From an uncultured Candidatus Saccharibacteria bacterium (GTDB taxonomy: Bacteria > Patescibacteriota > Saccharimonadia > Saccharimonadales > Saccharimonadaceae): a DNA stretch of 64,000 bases. Below the pieces are notes generated by a model. That model ran no database searches, was not told the origin of the DNA, and was given only the letters and a program-made list of their open reading frames with translations. Shown here one piece after another: positions 16,907 to 22,535 of this stretch. Location: assembly GCA_937935245.1 (NCBI GenBank), contig CALGXX010000016.1, forward strand, positions 17,205 through 81,204, in the 5' to 3' direction. A program made the position numbers and the translations under genes. Position 1 is the first letter of the stretch. Every line of letters starts with the position of its first letter.

Positions 16907-17290
16907 ATGAATAAATTAAAATTAATCTTGGCGGGACTACTAGTAGTACCAACTGTTGCTTTGGCTGTAGCTCCAGCAGCGGGCGCTGAAGGAGACTATA
17001 CTCTAAAGGGCGGTGTTAGTAGCGCGCAAGGAACAGGCGTTGATCAGGTATCCACAGACCCTGAATCTTTGGTTAAGCAGTTTGTAAACATATTCTTGTT
17101 TGCTGTTGGTGCATTGAGTGTTATCATGCTTATCTGGGGCGGTATTCGTTACACCACTTCAGCTGGTGATAGTAATAAGGTTCAGGCTGCTAAGAACACA
17201 GTTTTGTACGCAATTGTCGGTTTGGTGGTTGCTATTTTGGCATACGCAATCGTCAATATGGTTATCGGTAAGATTACATCAGGATCATAA
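16907..17290 (+). CDS. VirB2/TrbC-like T4SS pilin, paralogue 6 (possible major pilin)
   Basis: The 127-aa product has a clear signal peptide ending AGAEG near residue 29, a Cys-free mature part and two helices around the loop TTSAGDSNKVQAAKN. It has its own strong promoter, a good ribosome binding site (AAGGAGA) and a strong terminator right after it, which would suit an abundant subunit. The seventh paralogue at 20214 shares this arrangement of being expressed alone. Calling it the major pilin is inference. Confidence 0.86.
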   Translation: MNKLKLILAGLLVVPTVALAVAPAAGAEGDYTLKGGVSSAQGTGVDQVSTDPESLVKQFVNIFLFAVGALSVIMLIWGGIRYTTSAGDSNKVQAAKNTVLYAIVGLVVAILAYAIVNMVIGKITSGS

Positions 17291-17310
17291 TCTTTCCTAT
17301 TAATAAAAAA

Positions 17311-17337
17311 GAGCCTCATCAGCGAGGCTCTTTTTTT
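17311..17337 (+). terminator. Terminator of the pilin operon
   Basis: GAGCCTC (17311-17317) pairs with GAGGCTC (17324-17330) around a 6-nt loop, followed by seven T. The preceding A-run means it may also work on the minus strand. Confidence 0.9.
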
Positions 17338-17343
17338 ATGGTT

Positions 17344-17373
17344 AAAAAAATACCGCCAACTTGTGACGGTATT
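17344..17373 (-). terminator. Terminator of hsp20
   Basis: On the minus strand AATACCG pairs with CGGTATT (17349-17355 and 17367-17373) and is followed by seven T. It lies 18 nt after the hsp20 stop. A second A/T-rich hairpin overlaps the stop codon itself. Confidence 0.85.
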
Positions 17374-17390
17374 TTCTGTAAAATGGTTTT

Positions 17391-17885
17391 TTACAGAACT
17401 TGAATCTTCTTTGCTCTTTCTTGCTTTATCTTTTCGAAAGTAATTGTCAAAACGCCATCTTTTAATTCTGCCTTAACGCCTTCTTCATTCACAGCGGTTG
17501 GCAATGCTAATGTACGGCTGAATTCGCCCCAGTAACATTCCTGAATGTGCCATTGGCGAACATCTGCTTCGTCACCACTAGACAGTGTGCCGCTAATTGT
17601 TAAGATGCCGTCAGAAATGCTTACGTCTAGGTCGTTTCGATCTACGCCAGCAGTACGAGCTTTGATAACTAGGTTGTTTTCTGTCTCAAAAACGTCAACA
17701 GCCAATTGACCCATTGCATCATCAGCCTCGTCTTCCCAGTTGTCATCGGATCGTGTTGCTGGTGCACTGTTGTTTCTACTATTGTCGTCGTTAAAACCAG
17801 GTAACAGATCGTCGTTATCATCATCAATAAACGCCGCTGCCAATTCCTGTTCTGTTAGTAATGTATCATCTTGCTTTCGGGCCAT
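17391..17885 (-). CDS. hsp20: Hsp20/alpha-crystallin small heat shock protein
   Basis: The product is 164 aa: an acidic, disordered N-terminus (1-70) and an alpha-crystallin domain (about 70-160) with the typical blocks DVFETENNLVIKARTAG and DVSISDGILTISG. It ends in a short tail with LTITFEKIKQ. Such proteins hold unfolding proteins in large oligomers. ATG 17885 is chosen because GGAGG lies 6 nt upstream; an apparent longer start would use a GTG inside that ribosome binding site. A promoter, TTGATT-17 nt-TATACT, is upstream (17931-17959). No CIRCE element is visible here. Confidence 0.9.
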   Translation of the reverse strand: MARKQDDTLLTEQELAAAFIDDDNDDLLPGFNDDNSRNNSAPATRSDDNWEDEADDAMGQLAVDVFETENNLVIKARTAGVDRNDLDVSISDGILTISGTLSSGDEADVRQWHIQECYWGEFSRTLALPTAVNEEGVKAELKDGVLTITFEKIKQERAKKIQVL

Positions 17886-17930
17886 AATTTCCTCCACTTT
17901 TATAATAGGCTCATTGACAAAGTCTTTATT

Positions 17931-17959
17931 AGTATAACTGTAATGTGCGTTATAATCAA
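17931..17959 (-). promoter_or_regulatory. Promoter of hsp20
   Basis: On the minus strand TTGATT (17954-17959), 17 nt and TATACT (17931-17936) give a sigma-70 promoter with a leader of about 40 nt before ATG 17885. Confidence 0.6.
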
Positions 17960-17989
17960 CAGAGAAAGGCTTAAAACGTAAAAATTACA

Positions 17990-18664
17990 ATGTTTGACGC
18001 GCTATTATCAATCATCGCTCCCCACCACTGTTATAAGTGTGGTAAAACGGGTGGTATTTTATGCTTAGATTGTAAAAAATACATCATGAGTCGGAAGTAC
18101 GATATGTGTGTATTATGTGGTGATTTATTGGAGAATGGCAATTTATGTAAAAAGCATAATCTTCCCTGTGATATGATCTGGTGTTTTTCACGACGTACAG
18201 GTGTTGTCGCAAAGATTATTGATGATTATAAGTTTAACCGCGTTCAGGCGGCGGCTGGATTGTTAAGTGAGTTCTTAGACGAAGCTCTTCCTGAATTGTC
18301 GCCAGATACAGTAATCGTACCAATTCCTACAATTTCTAATAATATTCGGCGTCGTGGATTTGATCATATTCGAAAAATTGCTATTAAATTATCTCGACGA
18401 AGAAAAATAGAATGTCGCTCCCTGCTCCGGCGCAGAAATAACGTAACTCAGCATTTTACGAAGTCTTCCGCCCAGAGAAAACGTCAAGCAAAGGAGTTTT
18501 TTGAAATTGCGGGTAAAATTGATAAAAATAAGCGGTATATCATTATTGATGATATTTTTACGACTGGATCAACTGTGTTGGCGGCGGCGGAATGTTTGAA
18601 GAAAAATGGTGCCAAACACGTGGACATTGCGGTTATTGCCAGGCACGGGCGACCGAAATTATGA
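17990..18664 (+). CDS. comF: ComF family phosphoribosyltransferase-like protein
   Basis: The 224-aa product starts with a zinc-ribbon region containing CYKCG, CLDC and CVLC pairs (about 14-42). It continues with a phosphoribosyltransferase fold and ends with the PRPP-binding signature IIIDDIFTTGST (about 181-192). ComF proteins are needed for DNA uptake in naturally competent bacteria, probably in handling incoming single strands. Its place next to the T4SS pilins and hydrolases is suggestive, but comF is often a stand-alone gene. The stop overlaps the convergent rlmH stop by 6 nt. No strong ribosome binding site precedes the ATG. Confidence 0.9.
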   Translation: MFDALLSIIAPHHCYKCGKTGGILCLDCKKYIMSRKYDMCVLCGDLLENGNLCKKHNLPCDMIWCFSRRTGVVAKIIDDYKFNRVQAAAGLLSEFLDEALPELSPDTVIVPIPTISNNIRRRGFDHIRKIAIKLSRRRKIECRSLLRRRNNVTQHFTKSSAQRKRQAKEFFEIAGKIDKNKRYIIIDDIFTTGSTVLAAAECLKKNGAKHVDIAVIARHGRPKL

Positions 18665-19111
18665 GTGATGATAATGACTGCCGCGATGGATTTCTTGGGC
18701 GCGGTATAATTGCTCAGCTAAGATAAGACGGACCAATTGATGTGGAAACACTAAGTTTGATAACGACCAGACGACGTTAGATTTTTGGCGCAAATCGCTG
18801 GTAACTCCGTAAGCGCCACCGATGATGAAGACGATATGCTTGTCGATATGTTCGGTTATTAGGTCAGATAATTCTGGCGATGATAGGTTTTTACCGCGCT
18901 CATCGAGCAAAATAACAAAGTCGTCCGAATTGAGGCGTGAAAAAATACGCTCAGACTCTTCCTGGCGCGCCCTGTCGCCTTCAAAGCTTGAATGCGGTAG
19001 AATAATCATTTCCGCAGCAAAAGGTGCTCGTAGACGCTCTAAAAAACGAGAAACGCCTGGTTGTACCCAGGCTTCATTCTTTTTTCCGATTGTTATAATG
19101 GTGATTTTCAT
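18659..19111 (-). CDS. rlmH: 23S rRNA pseudouridine1915-N3 methyltransferase RlmH
   Basis: The 150-aa SPOUT methyltransferase covers the family length (about 155). Visible features are the N-terminal strand KITIITIGK, the central FVILLDERGK, the knot glycines FIIGGAYGV, and the C-terminal LILAEQLYRAQEI. It methylates the pseudouridine at 23S position 1915 at the decoding end of the 70S ribosome. The apparent upstream extension is read-through of tRNA-Ser. The ATG lies only 8 nt after the tRNA CCA end, so tRNA processing would leave an almost leaderless mRNA. Confidence 0.95.
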   Translation of the reverse strand: MKITIITIGKKNEAWVQPGVSRFLERLRAPFAAEMIILPHSSFEGDRARQEESERIFSRLNSDDFVILLDERGKNLSSPELSDLITEHIDKHIVFIIGGAYGVTSDLRQKSNVVWSLSNLVFPHQLVRLILAEQLYRAQEIHRGSHYHHS

Positions 19112-19119
19112 AATATCTA

Positions 19120-19207
19120 TGGCGGAGAGAGAGGGATTCGAACCCTCGATGAGTTGCCCCATACCGCTTTTCGAGAGCGGCCAGTTCAACCACTCCTGCA
19201 CCTCTCC
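19120..19207 (-). tRNA. tRNA-Ser(CGA), CCA encoded
   Basis: On the minus strand the acceptor GGAGAGG pairs with CCTCTCC. The anticodon arm is CCGCT-CTCGAAA-AGCGG with anticodon CGA, and a long variable arm marks a class II tRNA. CCA is encoded. It is directly followed by rlmH. Confidence 0.94.
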
Positions 19208-19228
19208 GTATCTAACTAATTTGGGAAA

Positions 19229-19462
19229 TTATTTTTTATCAGTTTTCTTTGAATCTTTGGAAATTGTCGTGCCGATAGCGATCCAAATAATACTCAATAG
19301 TAAACTAATGCCTGCCAGTTCAAAGAATGCAATAATCCATTTACCAGCTTCATTCCAAGTTATCATTTCAATAATTACTGCTGCTAACAAGACTGAAATG
19401 GCGGTTACGAGAATCGTGGCAATTGTTAAAAGTGCATATTTTACGTACTTAATAAAATTCAT
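19229..19462 (-). CDS. Small two-helix membrane protein, unknown function
   Basis: The product is 77 aa with two membrane helices (about 8-31 and 43-66) and a Lys-rich C-terminus. ATG 19462 has an excellent AAGGAGG upstream; a longer frame would extend into tRNA-Arg. It sits between tRNA-Arg and tRNA-Ser on the same strand and could be cotranscribed with them. I recognise no family. Confidence 0.7.
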   Translation of the reverse strand: MNFIKYVKYALLTIATILVTAISVLLAAVIIEMITWNEAGKWIIAFFELAGISLLLSIIWIAIGTTISKDSKKTDKK

Positions 19463-19480
19463 ACCCCTCCTTAGGTTAAT

Positions 19481-19557
19481 TGGTACACCCGGCAAGATTC
19501 GAACTTACGACCTCTGGCTCCGCAAGCCAGCGCTCTATCCAGCTGAGCTACGGGTGC
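19481..19557 (-). tRNA. tRNA-Arg(GCG), CCA encoded
   Basis: The 77-nt cloverleaf on the minus strand has a GCACCCG/CGGGTGT acceptor, a D arm with GCTC/GAGC, and the anticodon arm CTGGC-TTGCGGA-GCCAG. The anticodon is therefore GCG, which reads CGC and CGU. Most bacteria use ACG edited to ICG for this box, so the genomic G34 is unusual. CCA is encoded. Confidence 0.92.
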
Positions 19558-19659
19558 ATACAGCCTTTCAAAAAGGCCGCAACAAAAAATATAAAGTACT
19601 TTCATTGCTATAAAGCACTGAACTTTTGTATTCTACCACATAAAATATAGTCAATCAAG

Positions 19660-20178
19660 CTATAGCTTTATCAGCCGAATAAATTTCTCTAAGGCGTCTG
19701 GCTTAATTTCTTGCATTGGTAGGCGCGCTCCGAGCATGTCGACGATTCTTTCGCCCTCTGCTTCGGAAAAATAAATAGTTAAACCTGGTGAGAATCGCTT
19801 TACTGGCAATAATAGAATCGAATGTTGGTTGTTTTCGTGAATTAATCCAAATGCGCGAAATTCGCTAAAATCGTGTAAAACGTCGGCGATGTAAATGCCC
19901 TTGGGGCTAATCGCGTAGTTTATTATTTGAGGAGTTTTGTTTGATAATACAAACAAGGCTACAGCCATAATTGGCAATAAAACGGCGAAAGTCCAGTTCT
20001 TAAACACCAAAATTGCCAAAGCCATTAATCCTATCAACACAATGACAAAAAACACGTACCACAATTTACCGCGTTGAACCTGTACGCCTTCTGGTGCGTT
20101 CCAAGCTATCGGCTCGGTTAAATCAATCCTGTCGGGTGATGGCGCTTCAAAGTCTTGGTTTTCTGGACTATCGTTCAT
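19660..20178 (-). CDS. Conserved-type membrane protein with two helices, unknown function
   Basis: The 172-aa product has an acidic N-terminus, a helix pair (about 39-60 and 64-82) and a cytoplasmic domain of about 85 residues ending LEKFIRLIKL. The layout resembles small PH-like membrane proteins of the DUF5673 kind, but the family is not certain. The -10 TATACT ends 6 nt before the ATG with TTGTTC 17 nt further up, which predicts a leaderless mRNA. It is the first gene upstream of tRNA-Arg on this strand. Confidence 0.75.
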   Translation of the reverse strand: MNDSPENQDFEAPSPDRIDLTEPIAWNAPEGVQVQRGKLWYVFFVIVLIGLMALAILVFKNWTFAVLLPIMAVALFVLSNKTPQIINYAISPKGIYIADVLHDFSEFRAFGLIHENNQHSILLLPVKRFSPGLTIYFSEAEGERIVDMLGARLPMQEIKPDALEKFIRLIKL

Positions 20179-20184
20179 GACGTT

Positions 20185-20213
20185 AGTATATCACGATGAG
20201 AATTAGTGAACAA
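20185..20213 (-). promoter_or_regulatory. Leaderless-type promoter of the 172-aa membrane protein
   Basis: On the minus strand TTGTTC (20208-20213), 17 nt and TATACT (20185-20190) end 6 nt before ATG 20178. No ribosome binding site fits in that gap. Confidence 0.6.
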
Positions 20214-20621
20214 TTAAACGTTAGTGGTTGATCCGCCGCTTAAAGCTGCGCCAAGGATGAAGTTGATTATGGCGTAAGCAAAGACCGCGATTAGTAGACC
20301 GATGATTGCATATAAAATTGTGTTTTTGGCGTTTGTGACGGATTCTTTTTTACCGCCAGATATTACATAGCGGAAACCGCCGAAGATTAGCATAACGACG
20401 CTTAAGACGCCGACACCGAATAGCATAATGTTGATGGCTCGCCTTACGATTGATGAATCACCATTAGCCAAGTTGGATGGTGTATTATCGCCGCGTGCTG
20501 CGTTAATTCCGGCTGGCGCACCACCCTCACCTAACGCAGAAACTGGAGCCGTCACCAAAGCTACGCCGAATCCGATTGTAAGTAGTCCTGTTATAATTTT
20601 AGAAATATATCCTTTTACCAT
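20214..20621 (-). CDS. VirB2/TrbC-like T4SS pilin, paralogue 7
   Basis: The 135-aa product has a signal peptide (about 1-30), a Gly/Ala/Asn-rich segment and two hydrophobic helices around the loop ISGGKKESVTNAKN. This is the same design as the six tandem pilins about 3 kb away, but on the opposite strand. A perfect TATAAT (20628-20633) ends 6 nt before the ATG, again predicting leaderless expression. Its isolation suggests separate regulation from the array. It could serve a different stage of pilus assembly or a different filament. Confidence 0.83.
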   Translation of the reverse strand: MVKGYISKIITGLLTIGFGVALVTAPVSALGEGGAPAGINAARGDNTPSNLANGDSSIVRRAINIMLFGVGVLSVVMLIFGGFRYVISGGKKESVTNAKNTILYAIIGLLIAVFAYAIINFILGAALSGGSTTNV

Positions 20622-20693
20622 AATTCTATTATACCCTATTTACGATAAAGCTATTAATAATTACACTTCTATGGTACACTAAATAGTGAATTT

Positions 20694-20786
20694 GGAGGAG
20701 TACCCAAGTGGCTGAAGGGGACGGTTTGCTAAATCGTTAGTATGGAGAGATCTGTAGCGGGGGTTCGAATCCCCCCTCCTCCGCCA
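20694..20786 (+). tRNA. tRNA-Ser(GCT), CCA encoded
   Basis: The 93-nt class II tRNA has a GGAGGAG/CTCCTCC acceptor, an anticodon loop TTGCTAA (anticodon GCT), a long variable arm and an encoded CCA. It reads AGC and AGU. Confidence 0.94.
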
Positions 20787-20803
20787 AGATTCAGAGATAG
20801 TAC

Positions 20804-20893
20804 GGAAGGGTGACCGAGTGGTTGAAGGTACCGGTCTTGAAAACCGGCGTGCGGTAAAACGTACCGAGGGTTCGAATCCCTCCCCTTCCGCCA
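20804..20893 (+). tRNA. tRNA-Ser(TGA), CCA encoded
   Basis: The 90-nt class II tRNA has a GGAAGGG/CCCTTCC acceptor, the anticodon arm CCGGT-CTTGAAA-ACCGG (anticodon TGA) and an encoded CCA. It follows tRNA-Ser(GCT) by 17 nt and is probably on the same transcript. Confidence 0.94.
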
Positions 20894-20913
20894 AAACAGT
20901 GCTATTGACTTTG

Positions 20914-20947
20914 AAAAATAGGAGATTCGTGCGAGTTTCCTATTTTT
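20914..20947. terminator. Bidirectional terminator between tRNA-Ser and the VanZ-RDD gene
   Basis: AAAAATAGGA (20914-20923) pairs with TCCTATTTTT (20938-20947). The A/T ends make it usable for the plus-strand tRNAs and for the convergent minus-strand gene. Confidence 0.75.
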
Positions 20948-20968
20948 ATTGGTTATGATGGAGGTTTT

Positions 20969-22051
20969 TTATTTCTCTTGTTTGACTTGAATCGTACTTT
21001 TGTAACTTGTGCCAGATAGACGATCAAACATAAAACGTCGGTTAAATAACGCTACGACAATTGTAATTAATACGAATAATATGAATGCTAAGAACGCAAT
21101 TGCGAGCAGACAGAGAAACAATAGCGAATCTGCTTCCTTATTAAATTCATCCGCAAGGTAAAACAAGCCTGCGGGAATGATGCGAAAATATATCGTGAGT
21201 AAGATTCCTCTGAAAATTGTGCGAATCCATTTTTTATTTTCAAATGTTAGCCCAAACTTTAATAATGCGCTACCAAAAGTTTTACCATTCAGTAGAGGAA
21301 TTAGGCTAAAATAGAGGGCTAAAAATAGCGAAAACGGAAGTTGGGTTTTTGATAAGGTGTAAGGAATACGGACGATAACAGCGTCGATTATTAGAGATAA
21401 ACTAATACGAATTCCAGAAACTCGTGAGCCAGCCTCAAGGGATTTTTCATCTATTTCTTCCCTGGACGGAAGTAGCCACGTCGCAAACCAGCCCAGAAAG
21501 TAACCGATACATCCGCCTATCGTGTTCTGGATGATATCATCGACGTCGGATAATCGATAAGGTCCTGAATAGATGAAATAAAGCCCGGATAATTGAGTTA
21601 GCTCAAAGAATAAACTTAAAATAGCTGTCAATAACAACGTCTTTTTAAGGCTACATTTGAAATAGTAGCGCAGGTAAATTCCGAACGGAATGAGCATTAA
21701 AACGTTGAAAGCAGGAACGTAAAAAGTGGGATGTTTTATCGCCGTAATCCAAGTTGAACTATCTGTTAATACAAGTGGATTGTTCTTTATAAAATCTGCG
21801 ACGAATGAAAACGGAATTAAATTCAGATTTTCTGCGTAAGTTGTGTGAACGGATTCTGGATTTGGTAACGGTAAAATAACTAAGAAATATACGGTTAATA
21901 AATACAGAATAAAGGAATAGAAAATCAAAGTCCGCAACTTATTGACGGAGCCGTATTTTCGATAGTTCGCAATCATATACGGCAATGTGATAAGAAAAGC
22001 CAAGATTGGAAAAAGGATTAGTGCGACCTTAATAGAGATTAGATATCTCAT
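20969..22051 (-). CDS. VanZ-like and RDD-domain fusion membrane protein
   Basis: With the start at ATG 22051 the product is 360 aa. The N-terminal half is VanZ-like: several helices with NLIPF, LMLIPFGIYL and the acidic SDVDDIIQNTIGGCIGY motif (about residues 155-180). The C-terminal half resembles an RDD domain (about 215-345), with an early Arg and Asp in a helix and GLTFENKKW. VanZ proteins are linked to glycopeptide resistance and envelope integrity, and RDD proteins to transport. The start is chosen because TATAAT (22059-22064) ends 7 nt upstream; a longer TTG-initiated frame has no support. Confidence 0.78.
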   Translation of the reverse strand: MRYLISIKVALILFPILAFLITLPYMIANYRKYGSVNKLRTLIFYSFILYLLTVYFLVILPLPNPESVHTTYAENLNLIPFSFVADFIKNNPLVLTDSSTWITAIKHPTFYVPAFNVLMLIPFGIYLRYYFKCSLKKTLLLTAILSLFFELTQLSGLYFIYSGPYRLSDVDDIIQNTIGGCIGYFLGWFATWLLPSREEIDEKSLEAGSRVSGIRISLSLIIDAVIVRIPYTLSKTQLPFSLFLALYFSLIPLLNGKTFGSALLKFGLTFENKKWIRTIFRGILLTIYFRIIPAGLFYLADEFNKEADSLLFLCLLAIAFLAFILFVLITIVVALFNRRFMFDRLSGTSYKSTIQVKQEK

Positions 22052-22119
22052 AAACTCCATTATACTAAATATTTTCTCTGTAAAATTCAGGATGACTATT
22101 TCTATGCTGGGAAATATAC

Positions 22120-22148
22120 TTGACAAAAAACAAAGCTTATGCTAACAT
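22120..22148 (+). promoter_or_regulatory. Promoter of the 113-aa protein gene
   Basis: TTGACA (22120-22125), a 17-nt spacer and TAACAT (22143-22148) form a good promoter with a leader of about 38 nt before ATG 22193. It runs divergently from the VanZ-RDD gene. Confidence 0.65.
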
Positions 22149-22192
22149 TATAACCAGTATTCTAAAAATAGATACAAAAAGAAAGAATAAAA

Positions 22193-22534
22193 ATGAATTT
22201 AGTACAACAGTTTTTCACCGTTACAACTATGTTTGTCAGTTTGAATGTAGCGTTTGGTGTGCTGCTGCACGACACCAACGTCGATAAAGCGTTTTTGTCA
22301 TCTTGGAAAACATATAGCGTTCAAAGTGACGTTGATGATGAAATAAGAATGCCAGAAACAAAGCCCCATACTCATCCAGAACATGCTCAATTGTCAAATG
22401 TGTTGAAAGAAGGTTCAGCGCGACCGCGAACTACGCCTCGTAACAACGATAAGAAGCGATTGCGCCAAAAATATGCCGCCCGTGGTCAACATACTTTTGA
22501 CGGATATCACCTTGATTTTGAAGGTATAGGCTAG
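22193..22534 (+). CDS. Small protein with N-terminal hydrophobic helix, unknown function
   Basis: The product is 113 aa. Residues 1-26 form a hydrophobic helix (signal or anchor). The middle has several His/Pro residues (KPHTHPEHAQL) and the C-terminus is basic, ending YHLDFEGIG. I recognise no family. It has a good promoter and stops 1 nt before the convergent valS stop, so the two transcripts must overlap unless terminated within coding sequence. Confidence 0.7.
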   Translation: MNLVQQFFTVTTMFVSLNVAFGVLLHDTNVDKAFLSSWKTYSVQSDVDDEIRMPETKPHTHPEHAQLSNVLKEGSARPRTTPRNNDKKRLRQKYAARGQHTFDGYHLDFEGIG

Positions 22535-22535
22535 G

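Noticed and set aside
19112..19201. N-terminal extension of RlmH and similar extensions at 14628-14858 and 19463-19495
   Set aside because: They translate tRNA genes or terminators; true starts lie downstream with fitting signals.
1..20621. Integrative conjugative element
   Set aside because: No relaxase, integrase, coupling protein or direct repeats at tRNA ends are visible in the window; kept open only for the sequence to the left.
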